Source: Azolla caroliniana (Eukaryota; Polypodiophyta). Taken from it: a stretch of DNA of 64,000 nucleotides. The notes below the pieces were generated by a model, which saw nothing but the letters and a program-made list of their open reading frames with translations, did not search any database and was not told where the DNA came from. Positions within the stretch are counted from its first letter, which is position 1; every line of letters starts with the position of its first letter. The stretch lies in contig JBHGNT010000003.1 in assembly GCA_043228905.1 (NCBI GenBank), forward strand, positions 19,530,001 through 19,594,000, in the 5' to 3' direction. This document shows positions 20,301 to 31,000 of this stretch, piece by piece. Position numbers and translations under genes: made by a program.

Positions 20301-21397
20301 TGAAGTACAAGTGTAGAGCCACCTGCAAGGTTGAGCTCTACTGTGCCGATTCCAATGATGTCACAGTGTTGTGAGTTGCCGACTCGAACTGAGTCGGAGT
20401 GACGGATCGTGTATTGCCGAAATTGGGATCGATGAGGAGTCACGTGAAATGACGCGCCCGAATCTAAGAGCCATGTGCTTGATTCTTCAGTCGTGAGCAG
20501 AACTTCTGATCCGACTGGATTTTCGATTGATAGTATATTCGGGTCGTTTGGTAGCACATCAGCTGAGAAGCTGACGTAATTGATCTCCTCATGCCGGCCA
20601 CTCTTCTTGTCTGATTTCTGAGACTTGTCGTTCTTGTTCTTGAGTGCGCGGCAGTCGGCTTTGATGTGTCCAGGTTTCTTGCAATAGTTGCAGATTCGAT
20701 TATCCCGTGACTGGCTCCGTCTTCGCTGATTGTTCGGCTGCCGTGAGGAATCTCTTCCTCGTATGTTCGATCGGTCTGTCGAACCTTGTACTACGTAAGC
20801 GTCGTCTGTTGAGTCTTTGGCGAAAGACTTTCTCCGAGCTGCTTCGGTCAGGATTGCGCTCGTGACTTCGGAGTATTTAACAGCCGTGGTTGACGCGTTG
20901 CACACGGTTGTGACGAAAGTTTCCCATGATGAGGGAAGGCTGCTCATGAGTATCATTGCTCTGAGTTCATCCTCGATTGCTGTCCCCTGAGATGAGATTT
21001 GGGAGCTTATGCTTTCGTACTCATTGAGATGTGCTTGAACCGAATCTGATTCTTTCATCCGCAAGTTGTAGAGGCGCCGAATCAGAAACATCTTCGTTGC
21101 AGCGACCTTCTTTTCGTAGGTGTCCGACAGTGTTTTCCACAGTTCGAATGCTGTCGTACACGATTGCACCGTAAAGTATACCGATTCCGATAGGTGCATC
21201 CGAATCGTGGCGCGGACGATTCTGTCCAGCTTCTGCCACTCAATTGGTTTGTATCCTTCTGGAGGTTCTTCATTTTCGATGGGATCGATTTGCCCCTTGA
21301 CTATGAGATAGTCCTGCATTTGCTCCTTCCAGAAGTTGAAGTTCGATCCATCGAACTTTCGCAGACTCATTTCTGACGAACCGGATGTTGATGCCAT
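17366..21397 (-). CDS. Copia B1 gag-pol polyprotein, complete frame
   Basis: 1343 codons with no stop, from ATG at 21397 (the preceding codon is TTG) to the stop at 17366-17368. Domains in order: UBN2/gag-like capsid (about 1-220), CCHC knuckle CNYCKKPGHIKADC (about 233-247), protease LLDSGAS (about 309), GAG-pre-integrase and HHCC zinc finger (WHRRLGH, FCEHC), integrase core (HSDVCGP about 499; GLAERMNRT), RT with YVDD (about 1016), and Copia RNase H (YTDSDFAG, STTEAEYVAASD, YSDSQG). Intact length and young LTRs suggest recent activity. However, the second integrase catalytic Asp is Asn: the motif reads RTNNGGEF, with AAC at 19706-19708, residue about 564. The copy at 39.7-45.0 kb has RTDNGGEF. 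The conserved TRPDI of RT/RNase H reads TRPAI. The protein may therefore be integration-defective. Confidence 0.95.
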   Translation of the reverse strand: MASTSGSSEMSLRKFDGSNFNFWKEQMQDYLIVKGQIDPIENEEPPEGYKPIEWQKLDRIVRATIRMHLSESVYFTVQSCTTAFELWKTLSDTYEKKVAATKMFLIRRLYNLRMKESDSVQAHLNEYESISSQISSQGTAIEDELRAMILMSSLPSSWETFVTTVCNASTTAVKYSEVTSAILTEAARRKSFAKDSTDDAYVVQGSTDRSNIRGRDSSRQPNNQRRRSQSRDNRICNYCKKPGHIKADCRALKNKNDKSQKSDKKSGRHEEINYVSFSADVLPNDPNILSIENPVGSEVLLTTEESSTWLLDSGASFHVTPHRSQFRQYTIRHSDSVRVGNSQHCDIIGIGTVELNLAGGSTLVLHNVRHVPELSRPLISVGQLDEDGIRAGLSSGGWTLHRGNLLLARGPKIHSLYPLHVTLREGNLFLVDIPVSSLWHRRLGHLSKAGIMHLSRAGYIPKLSFSDHQFCEHCQYGKQAAASHPTSAPRETRPLDLVHSDVCGPMPHQSLGGASYFVSFIDDSTRKVWAYPIRTKDRVFSIFSDWLAMVENQTDRKLKCFRTNNGGEFKSEEFIKFCRQRGIRREFTAPHSPEQNGLAERMNRTIQERIVSMLQHSGLSDGFWAEALLTAVHIINMSPSRPLGLQIPQELWIGSKPNYDKLRIFGCEAYALIPKDDRRKLAPRSRKCIFLGYGSDGEMGYRLWDPERRQIVRSSDVVFNESAMNPSVETPIEVRRVTFSDVPTLQEGPALNTRSASRVAEPYTTDSDNSDSAQQNNSLSDHPTSIPDTTSPIIPRRSERLSQPSERYSPGIFFTDAGEPTSYEEASTSVDSATWHLAMESEMHSIRANKTWDLVELPKNRRALPCKWVYRLKETSDSTTPKYKARLVAKGFRQEYGVDFDEIFSPVVKMTTLRFLLGVVAADNLELIQLDVKTAFLHGDLEEEIYMEQPKGFVAPGQDHLVCRLRKSLYGLKQAPRQWYKKFDDFIQSIGFSKSDEDHCLFTNTAQDGSPIFLIIYVDDMLISGRHAGELADLIRQLRLKFAMKDLGPARHILGMKISRHRDKRHLFLSQTDYIGRVLERFNMQSAKSASTPLPMNLRLSQRDCPTSGPEGEDMKSVPYAPAVGSLMYLMVATRPAISHAVGVVSRFMHNPGRSHWNAVKHVFKYLAGTKDHGILFCPNSTSGVVGYTDSDFAGCIDSRKSTTGYCFKFGNGAISWKSKLQECTTTSTTEAEYVAASDAAKEALWLGRLAHTFRQVDHDSAPVVYSDSQGAVALSKNPVHHNASKHIDVRYHFVRDCVISGKIGLEKISTTDNVADGMTKCLSADRFRSLRHQMGVTTNQSG

Positions 21398-21997
21398 CAA
21401 ATTTGGTTTCGGTTGACGAAGCTCGGTTCGGAGTTGACTACGAACCTTGTTGGAGTGCAGCCGGTTGGCTCACCTGATATCGTTCTAGTCGGATTTGAAC
21501 CCGAGTCAGTTCGGCTTCGGATATATGTATGCCAAATACCGATTATTGAAACCGATTGTCTGGACCGATTCTGCTTCGGGTGACTGCAGCGATGAGAGAG
21601 ACGGATCCAACTGATCCTTCCGAATGTCGATCAGCCGGATGAAGCACGAATTGGGGTTGTTGTCTTGAGACCGATCTGCACCGAGTGGTTACAATGAGCG
21701 GCGAGCAGCGTTTGACGACCTCTTCGGATGCCGTTTAACCGAGTGGAGCACGATCGTGTCAATGTTGCACAAGGGGATTTCACCTCGAGCGGTTACGATC
21801 ACAAGGAACAGAGTACAACCGGCTGGCTTACTTCGAGTGATGATCTAACGCAGTGAGATTCAAGCTTGTGTTTGCCTACTTTCTTCTCTGTTTCTTCGAA
21901 TGACGCACGAAACCGAATGTTGTGCAGGCTGTGATGACGCGAAGAACTGAATGCTGTGCAGGCTGAGACGACGGCCGACAGCGGGTTGAGGGACCAG

Positions 21998-22009
21998 GCT
22001 CTGATACCA
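21998..22009 (-). other. Primer-binding site of Copia B1
   Basis: Minus strand TGGTATCAGAGC, two bases inside the 5' LTR, is the standard plant Copia site complementary to the 3' end of initiator tRNA-Met. Confidence 0.92.
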
Positions 22010-22011
22010 AA

Positions 22012-22308
22012 TGTTGAAGACAAGGCCGTCAATGCGGAAGATCAAATAGCATTCGATTCGAGTTGAGTACCTGCGTATGACAGTTTCCAAGATCGTGCAC
22101 AGAGAGAGAGAGAGAGAGAGGGAGGCACAAAAGACTTTCTATTCAATAGAAACAATAATACAACCAACCTTACAAAAAGGTTACTAGGTCACTTTATATA
22201 GTGACAAACTTAGGGCAACTACCATTTATGCTAATTACACAAATGGCCCAAACTTGAGCTATACAAAGGGATAGTGTGAATACGTCCATTATACACTTGT
22301 ATTCGACA
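22012..22308 (-). repeat. 5' LTR of Copia B1
   Basis: 297 bp. It differs from the 3' LTR by 6 bp of GA-repeat length and one base (AATTTC/ACTTTC). Confidence 0.95.
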
Positions 22309-22313
22309 CTTGT

Positions 22314-25300
22314 CGCCCATGCCAACCTTACCATCAGCCAATGAAAACCATACCACAATGGAGGTTGATTCCCATACCCCGATGGAGATCGACCATGCTC
22401 GGTTCCAACCACTAACTGAAGCCCAGCGCCAACATCGTCGGGACAATGGACTCTGTCTCTATTGTGTCAACCCCGACCATGTCATCCGCCACTGCCCTAT
22501 GCGAGGCCCTCGACACCAATTCCATCGTGCACGTCTTGTGGAGGTTCCTCGACAACAGGAAAACAACCAAGTCCGGTTGCAGTAGGAGCCACGCTGGTGG
22601 ACGCTTCCCGTTACTCACCTTCTCCATGCTCCTACAAGTCTGAACCATCATTAGGAGGGTTTTCTTTGCAAGTAAGTCTTTGTTTTGGTTCGACTTCAAT
22701 ACATTCTCATGCCTTGCTCGACTCCGGAGCATCTACTTGCTTTATCGATAAATCGTTTGTATGCGCACATAATATCCCCATCGTCCGCACATCACGACCC
22801 ATATCCGTTGAAGCGATCGACGGTCGGGTTCTCTCATCGGGGGCGGTTACCGAAGCCACTATCCCGTTGGTACTTCAAATCGGGCCACACCAGGAGGAAC
22901 TGACGTTCTACCTCATCACGACCCCCCGACATCCGATTGTGTTGGGGCTATCTTGGTGGGAGACACACAATCCAACGATGGATTGGTGTAGCCGCTCCAT
23001 CACTTTTCCAACAACGCCAATTCCTGCTCGATCACGACACTCTCTTGATTTTGTTGCAGTCGGGTCCGGTTTGGTCGCTACACTGGCCATTGTGTCGGGG
23101 AACATCATCGTTCCTGTCACCAATTTACCCATCCGATATAGCGATTTTTCCAACATCTTCGAAAAGCGGAATGCCAATCGATTACCGGCTAATCGCCCCT
23201 ACGATTGCCCAATAGAACTCCAAGCTGGCGAGCATCCCCCATTCGGTCCTATCTATGGGTTATCCGAACCCGAACTTGAGGCTCTCCGCACATATTTGGC
23301 TGAGAATCTCGAGAAGGGCTTCATTCAACCCTCCAAATCACCGGCCGGGGCACCAATCTTATTTGTCAAAAAGAAGGACGGCTCCTTACGCTTATGTGTC
23401 GATTATCGGGGTCTCAACAAAGTTACGGTACGTAATCGTTACCCCCTACCCTTAATTCCAACGCTGCTCGATCAACTCCGAACGGGGCGTATCTTCTCCA
23501 AAATCGACCTTTGGGCCGCCTACAATTTGGTGCGCATCAAGCCTGGGGACAAGTGGAAAACAGCTTTTCGGACGCACTATGGACATTTCGAGTACAAAGT
23601 GATGCCTTTCGGCCTTACCAACGCTCCAACCGTCTTCCAACACATGATGAACGATATTTTTCGTGAATATCTCGATCATTTCATGGTCATCTACCTTGAC
23701 GACATCCTAGTTTTTTCTTCCAACTAGGAGGAGCACACTCACCACGTCCGGCTGGTTCTCACCAAACTCCGAGAATATGGACTCTTCGCCAAAAGTGAGA
23801 AATGTGAATTCGATTGGACCTCTGTGGAATTCCTGGGTTACATGATCTCACCTACCGGGATCACAATGGATAAACACAAGGTCGCCGCAATCACTGATTG
23901 GCCTCTCCCGACTCGGTTGAAAGAGGTACAATCGTTTCTTGGTTTTGCAAATTTTTATAGACGATTTATAGACAGGTTCTCATCCCTAGTCCAACCTCTC
24001 ATCCAACTTACCCGGAAAGATACTCCATGTCTTTGGACCCCCGCAGCACATAATGCTTTTAATGCCCTCAAAGCAACTTTTCTCTCCGCCCCCCTGTTAG
24101 TCCACCCGGACCCCACCCTCCCTTTCCAGGTTGAAACCGACGCCTCCGACTTTGCCATAGGTGCGGTCTTGTCCCAACCTGATGACGATGGCACCCTACA
24201 TCCGGTCACCTTCTACTCTCGGAAGTTTACAGCCCTGGAAATCAATTATTCGGTCTACGACAAGGAGCTCACAGTTATCATCTCGGCCTTCGTTGAATGG
24301 CAACCCTATCTGGCTGGGGCGCAACATCGTATTCAGGTGGTGACCGACCACAAGAATCTCATCTACTTCACCACCACTCGTATGTTGAATTGGGGGCAGG
24401 CTCATTGGTCATATTTTCTTGCCGACTACGACTTCGAAATCTTGTTTCGACCTGGCGTTCAACATGGGAAAGTGGATGCTCTCTCTTGGTGACCCGATTT
24501 TGCATTGCGCCCAGGCGACGACGGTTATTCTCAGCTATCACATTGTTTATTGCGGCCCGATCAACTCCACATGTTCGCAACCTATCTGTTGCACGATGAT
24601 TCCTTGCTCAATGAGATTGCCCAAGCAACCACGTTAGACCCTTTCGCTACTGACATCATGGTGCGCCTCAACAACCCATCCCAGGAATGGCAAAGCTCGG
24701 ATCTCAGTCACTTTACAACTCATGATGGGCTACTCTATCGTAATCACCTCATTTACGTACCAGATGGCCTGTGTCGCCTCCGAGTTCTACAAACTTGCCA
24801 TGATGATCCTCTTGTTGAACACTTTCGGGTCGCCAAAACGCTGGCATTGCTTTCTCAAGGGTTTTGGTGGCCTCAACCTTGGAAATTGGTCAAAGGATTT
24901 ATCAAATCTTGTGACATCTGTGCTTGCTCCAAAGCGGCTCACCATCGTCCATATGGCCTTCTACACCCACTTCCAATCCCCAGTCGACCTTGGGCATCTC
25001 TCTCCATGGACTTTATCATCGACCTTCCTCGAGTCGGTGACCATGACACGGTGTTAGTGGTCATCGATCGGTTTTCGAAGATGGCTCACTTTGTCCCATG
25101 TTCGAAAACCATTTCGGGGGAGGAGACAACTGCCCTTTTTCTGAAAAATGTCGTCCGCTTACACGGTTTGCCTGAGGATGTCACTTCTGATGGAGGTCCT
25201 CAATTTATCTCCCACTTTTGGCGCCGACTGCTACAGACATTCGGGACTTTTGTGAACTTCTCAACCGCACAACACCCTCAAACTGATGGCCAAACCGAAA

Positions 25301-26073
25301 GAGTCAACCTAATCCTCGAACAATACCTCTGTTGTTCAGTTAGCTACCAACAAGATGATTGGGTGGACCTCCTTGCCATGGCGGAATTTGCCTACAATAA
25401 CAGTATCCATGCCTCAACGAAAGTTTCCCCATTCTTTGCAAATTATGGTTTCCACCCTCGTTTTAGCATTTCCATTCCGGAAATATCCATCAATCCGTCA
25501 GTCGAGAAGCGTGCCCACACCTTACAAGATGTCCACTGTGACCTCTCCCTCGAGCTCTGTGCCACTAGCAAACAGTATAAAGCTCACGCTGACCGACATC
25601 GCTTAGTTGCACCGACCTTCGTAGTTGGTGACATGGTTTGGTTACTACATCGGAATATTGCAACCACTCGTCCCTGCGCGAAGCTCGACTACAAAAAACT
25701 AGGCCCTTTCTGTATCCTTGAGCGCGTTAACCCAGTCGTGTTCCGGTTAGCACTTCCCCCCACATTTCGGCTTCACAATGTTTTCCACGTCTCTCTCCTC
25801 AAACCCTATCATCCTTCTCGCATTCCGGGACGCCAACCTCCTCCGCCGCCACCCGTGGAATTATCGACAGGTGAGGAGTATGAGGTTGACCTGATCCTCA
25901 ACTCTCGCTTGCGTCGATGACGACTTCAATAGTTGGTCTTCTGGAAAGGTTACCCTCTTTCGGATGCCACATGGAAACCAATTACACACTTACAAAATGC
26001 ACCGGAGGCAATTCGCGCTTTTCTCCAACAATACCCCCATAAACTGGCCGCGGGTGTAAGGAGGCGACCTTAG
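22314..26073 (+). pseudogene. Chromovirus C gag C-terminus and pol
   Basis: Resumes the gag frame with a CCHC knuckle ([14 protein letters not shown], frame of 22310) ending in TAG at 22583-22585. Pol lies in another frame: protease ([13 protein letters not shown]), RT ([41 protein letters not shown]), RNase H (VETDASDFAIGAVLSQ), integrase (CHDDPLVEHFRVAKT, CDICACSKAAHH, SMDFIIDLP, SDGGPQFISHFWRR, GQTERVN) and a chromodomain at the end (EYEVDLILNSR, LVFWKGYPLSDATWK). Nonsense codons are at 23725, 24490, 25918 and 25930. The gag/pol frame change could be natural or a mutation. The last stop, TAG 26071-26073, lies in the purine tract before the 3' LTR. Confidence 0.93.
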
Positions 26074-26084
26074 AGGGAGGATAA

Positions 26085-26448
26085 TGTCATAGACATATGC
26101 CACAGAGAAAGGTAGGGATTGAACCCAAGACCATGAGTTGGGCAAACCCTACCACTTGAGCTACATATACATCCTTATATTTAATTCAACTTCATATATG
26201 TAGATTGAACATTGGAAGTTCCTAGCTTACATACATTCTCATTCTCTAGCTTGCATGCATCCTCATGCACTCTATTTCTAGCTGGCTTACATAGCCCTAC
26301 CCTCTTGTATAAATACTCATGTGCACCTTGATTCTAATCAAGGTGTACAACACAAGTTACGGATTCTATAAGTTGAGTTCTTGTTCTTTTCCTCTCTCTT
26401 GTTCTCTAGTCTTATCTTTGTTCTACTCTATTATACTTGTCCATGACA
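26085..26448 (+). repeat. 3' LTR of chromovirus C
   Basis: 364 bp, TGTCATAGAC to TCCATGACA. Close to the 5' LTR but lacks the GCATGCATCCTCATGC expansion and has several substitutions. Box A (complement of 26152-26163) and box B (complement of 26115-26125) of the tRNA-like segment are retained. Confidence 0.95.
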
Positions 26449-26453
26449 GAACC

Positions 26454-26720
26454 TCTATTAAAATGAGCCACCATGTGTGGCCCATTTGCACCTTTACTGG
26501 CCATGTCATACTCATAGATGTCTATGATGTCTTCATTGTTGAGTTGACCAATCTTCTTAATAATCAACTATACAATAAGTGTCAATTTGCTTTCCAATCG
26601 GTTAGCCACACTTTGTTCTTATATCATTCGACTCATCATAGTCATCATGAAGTTGACCATGTCCACATTGAAATTGCTTAGCCATTTCTTCTATGGGAGA
26701 CCCCCCTAGTCGATACGTCC
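26454..26720 (-). pseudogene. Gypsy N: gag-like relic, right part
   Basis: N-terminal part of the gene split by chromovirus C. A weak minus-strand frame (WPVKVQMGHTWWLILIEV) joins the left part across the GAACC site. Stops are frequent. Confidence 0.45.
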
Positions 26721-26740
26721 ACATCGGGTTCACCAAATTT

Positions 26741-27358
26741 TGTCGTAGAATTCATGATTGGTGTGTGAAACTATCAGACTTATGAATGAGGAGAGTTCAT
26801 AAGGAAAAGGGAGATAGACAAGCACATATAACAGATGGAGATAGTGTAGGATTCAAGAAGCAAGTAACATATGATAAAAATATGCTCAATTAAAAATTGT
26901 GTAGGAATGCGAGATTTTATTTAGCAAAGTTGCAATATTCCACCATAACGATGCACATTTCTCTATTAAACTTTGGCTCAAACCCTTGACTTCGATCTTG
27001 AGACATGAGAAACCTTCCCAATAAGTTGGCTTTATCTCTTGATTATTAACGAATGTATTTTTCTTGATATCTGTACATATTTTAATTCCCTCTCCTTAAA
27101 TAGTTATTTGAATAAGAATGCATGTGATGTGTGCATGCATGTGTGTGAGTGTGTATGTCATGTGTGATTGCCACTTAGCACACATGTGTTACGTATGATG
27201 GATGGCAACCATGTTGCTCATCCGTGTCACCATGTAAGTAATATTGCATAAGTCATAATTACAATGAGGAGAATATAAACTTGTGGAAGGCCTTATCCTA
27301 ATAGTTCACACTTGATGGTTGATATGTGAGGTTATGGGTTTGAACCTCACACACAACA
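26741..27358 (-). repeat. 5' LTR of Gypsy N
   Basis: 618 bp. On the minus strand it starts TGTTGTGTGTGAGG and ends AATTCTACGACA, followed by AAATTTGGTGAACCCGATG, in which TGGTGAACCCGATG could be a tRNA-type primer site. The plus strand near its start shows box B-like GGGTTTGAACC (27336-27346) and a box A-like CACTTGATGG, again antisense to the LTR. The gag relic follows in the expected direction. Confidence 0.6.
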
Positions 27359-27416
27359 CTTTCAATACTACTTAAATCCGTTTTCATATCGTGAAACAAT
27401 TGCTTCTCAACAACAT

Positions 27417-27704
27417 TTGAAAGATGTCATCCTTAAGGTAGGATATCAATCATTTTATATTCATGTTGGTATTTACATAAAAGATATTTTGGTCTCTCAT
27501 GTGATTCTTAGTATGATGCCTAAAGCCAAGTCAAGGGTAAGAAAGAAAATGTCAAAGTTGTATTTACAAAATGAAGATATGCTAGAATATGTATACAGAC
27601 TACATATGAATGAGGGAGTGATTCTTACTAAAACATCATATTATACATGCATTGATAATGAAGATAATGAAGAACGGGACGTGCAAATATTGATTTTCCA
27701 TTAA
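27417..27704 (+). CDS. Unrecognised ORF, possible relic
   Basis: 95 codons (KSRVRKKMSKLYLQNEDML, YTCIDNEDNEERDVQ) with plausible amino-acid composition. Weaker open stretches follow at 28046-28270 and 28587-28808 (WHQNALNIMACKVHKEG). No catalytic motif or family recognised. They could be fragments of one decayed gene or transposon. Confidence 0.25.
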   Translation: MKDVILKVGYQSFYIHVGIYIKDILVSHVILSMMPKAKSRVRKKMSKLYLQNEDMLEYVYRLHMNEGVILTKTSYYTCIDNEDNEERDVQILIFH

Positions 27705-29960
27705 GCTCATTGGTCAATTTTCAGAAAATACTCTTTGATATTGAAAAATGGCTTTCAAGTATGTATTATTACTCTTAGATATTGAAAGAAGAAAGGCATA
27801 TTTGTAATATGATTTCTAAAACCTAATCAGATAGACATTATTTACTTATAGTGTCACAAACTTGGACAACCTCCCTACGAAGTAAACATCCAAAATGGGT
27901 AGCGAGTAGGCCTAACATATACCTTGATTCACCAACCCCATGGGAAAATCTTCATGTGCAAATTGCAGAGAACACCTACATCATTGAACACGAGCATTAG
28001 AAAGACTCAAATGTTACACATGTTACGAACATTGTCAAAAAAATATTGACAAGGGTTTCGAGAAAATATAAGGATAACTCTCAACCCCTCCCTAGTAAGT
28101 ATATTGGAAGTGTTGGACATAGACATCAAAACATAATTAGTAGCTCAATTTCTATGGTACCAAAAGGAAGAAACATTCACCACTTCTCAACAAGATTGCA
28201 AATAACGAGTTCAATATTTAAATTTTGTTTAAAAACCAACATTCTTTATCGTTGTTGTGTGACAATATAGAAATGACGCCTATAGCAACGGGCATAACAA
28301 GGAGAAAAAATGTCACTATGCCCCTATTTCTATAATAGTGAGAATATGCCATAAATTACCACATCTTGTTCGGAATGTTGGATGTAACCTACAAAAGAAT
28401 CACAAGAACAAAATTTTGTCATCTAATTGGGTAGTAATTGACATCAAAAAATGGTTCAAAAGTTGGGTGTGGCTCTGAGAGCTTTCAAGTGATGTTATGT
28501 AGGTTAATGGAACCATTCAAGAAGTAGGAAAATGTTGAAAAGACAAAATTAGAATATTAAATTGTAGGCATCAATATAATGTAAAAATGGCTATTGATCC
28601 TATTCAACCTTATTTCATTACTTACATGATTAGTGTTAACCCTCGTAGATCCCTCACAATCCTTTTGACTCATTCACATAAACTAGGTATTAAAGTTGCA
28701 TTATGGCATCAAAATGCATTGAATATAATGGCATGTAAGGTACACAAGGAAGGGCTAGTAGCTGAGGATGAATATCACTTGCTTTTACAAGCTCAACATA
28801 TATTGTGAAAACTATGATGACATATCAAGAGGGCATGATTTCTTGAGTGTCACAATAAAGAGAACACTGACAAGGTTGGGCACTTCTAAGTATGTAACTT
28901 GTGCTTCAAAGCATAAATATTCCTTTTGAGGAAGGAAACACACATCAAGAAATCTATATAGTCAAGTTCCCACGGGTCAATATCTTTGAGGACACTAAAA
29001 AAACTCGATCTCTCAATATATAAACCATTCATAGTAGAATAACTCTTACCCTCAATTGTTTCTCAATATCTCATGTTACATCTAAAACTACACCATGGCA
29101 GATTCTTAGTTTAGGTTGGGTAATGTGCCTCACAAAGATGTGGACAAAGAGGAGGATGCTCCTTCAATTAAGACGACATAACTCTTAACCTATATTCTAC
29201 ATGGAATCTCTACCCATATGATATTATTATACAATTTAAACTTAACTTCGATGTAAATAATATGCTTGTTTTCAATAAAGTAAAATTAACATGTGAATTA
29301 TGAGTTGTATTTGATAAGTGATATTTTAATGCTTAAACTATTTACTTTTGTGACTAATCATTGATTGAATATTGGAGCAATCACATGAACATGGGGTAAA
29401 GGGGGCCCAAACACTAAGACATTACATGTAAAGCAATTTGATGCATTGCTTCTTTTTTCATATAACAATTGGAATATAAAAGAACCAACTCCGTTGTTAA
29501 GGAAGAAGCTATGTATGTTATACTATGTATGAAAAAAATCTTGAGAGTCACAAATCTTTTTTGGATTTCAACTTTTTTAACTTATTGAAGTTCGTTAGGC
29601 CCTAAAATAAACCATCGTCAAGGTTACCTTCGTAAAACAATGGAACGGCTCTTAGTGAGGGATTATTAGAAACAAACACAATGAAACTACCTTACCATAT
29701 TTGAATTCATCACTATCATCATCCCATATATTCCGGGGTTAATTTCACCATCTCCTTAAGAAAACAAAATCTATGATATGATGTGGCACATACAATGGAA
29801 TGAAAACAAGATAACGTCAAGTCCCATAATAGGTATTGTATCTAGACAATGTAGTTAAAGATGATACAGAGAATGAACGAATGCATAAAGGATAAGAATA
29901 GTGATGGCTTGAACAATAGAATGAGTAACTTGCACTAAGAATGAAGGAATAAGGATAAGA
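27705..29960. other. AT-rich region with little coding content
   Basis: Apart from the two short open stretches noted with the 27417 ORF, I see no LTR ends, RNA genes or long frames. It is probably old, eroded transposon sequence. Confidence 0.35.
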
Positions 29961-29979
29961 TTAGCTTAAAGAATACAAA

Positions 29980-31000
29980 TTCCTTTAGGGTTATATACTT
30001 GCTAAAGATTATCGAAGGGAAAAAGGAAGAAGTTACAATGTGTAAAGTTAACCATTACTACCTTAATGGTAGAAAATAGTTTGGAGTTCGATACTTGTTG
30101 AAGATGATTGGGGGGAAAAAGGATGAAGTTGTAGAGGGTAGAGCTAACCATTACTAACCATGTAAGGTTAAGAGTTCAATACTCACTAAAGATGAATGTG
30201 TTGTCAACTTCAATGAATGTGTTGTTTTTTTGTATTTATTGTTAGATATTTCATCTCATCATAACATGTATCATAGGTGCCTTGCTCGTTTATGTTTGTG
30301 CATTTATAGGTTAGATTTAACCACCACTAAGTTAAATGAATGTGTTATTTTTTTGTATAAGTTTTCAACTTATTTATTGTTAGATATCTCATCTCATTAT
30401 ATCGTGTATCCTTAGGTGCCTTGCTCGTTTGTGTTTGTGCATGATAGGTTAGATTTAAACATTAAAATCTTAAGTATACAAAATGGTTAAGGGTTTGATT
30501 ATTGTTAAAGATGATTGGATGAAGAAAGGAAGAAGTTGCAAGGAGTAGAGCTAACCATTGCGAGCAAAGGGGTTAAGGGATCAATACTCGCTAAAGATGA
30601 TTGTTGGAAAAAATTATGAAGTTACAATGCAAATACAATAGCATCCAAGAAGGAAAACAATTGTGTGTGTGAGTTAATGATGAGAGAGAGAGCTCATTGC
30701 CAAGTTCAATGAATGTGTTATTTATTTCTACATAGTTATTCAACTTATTTAGTGTTAGATATCTCATCTCATTATATCGTGCTTCCTTATGTGTCTTGCT
30801 TGTTTATGTTTGTGCATGCATATATAATGTGTGCATAGCTTTTTGGAAAAAACATGTTAAAATAGTTATGAAGTAATAGAGCAATGAATGTACAACCTAC
30901 AAAGCAATGAGCCATTTAACGAAACTTCCATCTCATTAGATCGTGCATTCCTTTGTGTCTTGCTTGTGTATGTTGTGCAAGCATAGGTTTTTAAAGACCT
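29980..31000 (+). repeat. Interspersed degenerate direct repeats
   Basis: Two motifs recur. One has AATGAATGTGTTATTT .. TTGTTAGATATCTCATCTC .. TGCCTTGCTCGTTT, at about 30205, 30333, 30704 and 30911. The other has GAGCTAACCATTAC .. AATACTCACTAAAGATGATTG, at about 30035-30200 and 30480-30625. Units are roughly 130-300 bp and diverged. Confidence 0.6.

Larger units (their letters stand above)
16864..22313 (-). mobile_element. Copia B1, complete, uninterrupted ORF
   Basis: LTR to LTR 16869-22308 on the minus strand, with target duplication CTTGT at 16864-16868 and 22309-22313. Its two LTRs differ, by eye, at one substitution plus GA-repeat length, so insertion is recent. It carries a tRNA-iMet-type primer site, a purine tract and a single long gag-pol frame. 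It is nested in the gag of chromovirus C. Confidence 0.97.
15641..26453 (+). mobile_element. Gypsy chromovirus C, complete with TSD
   Basis: LTR to LTR 15646-26448, with identical 5-bp flanks GAACC at 15641-15645 and 26449-26453. It is inserted in the minus-strand Gypsy N and itself carries Copia B1 at 16869-22308. Without B1 the element is about 5.4 kb. Order: LTR, primer site, gag, CCHC, protease, RT, RNase H, integrase, chromodomain, purine tract, LTR. Confidence 0.96.

Noticed and set aside
17366-22446. Many 60-120 codon ORFs antisense to Copia B1
   Set aside because: Shadow frames of the polyprotein. The same ones recur in mirror orientation at B2 (40482-44288).
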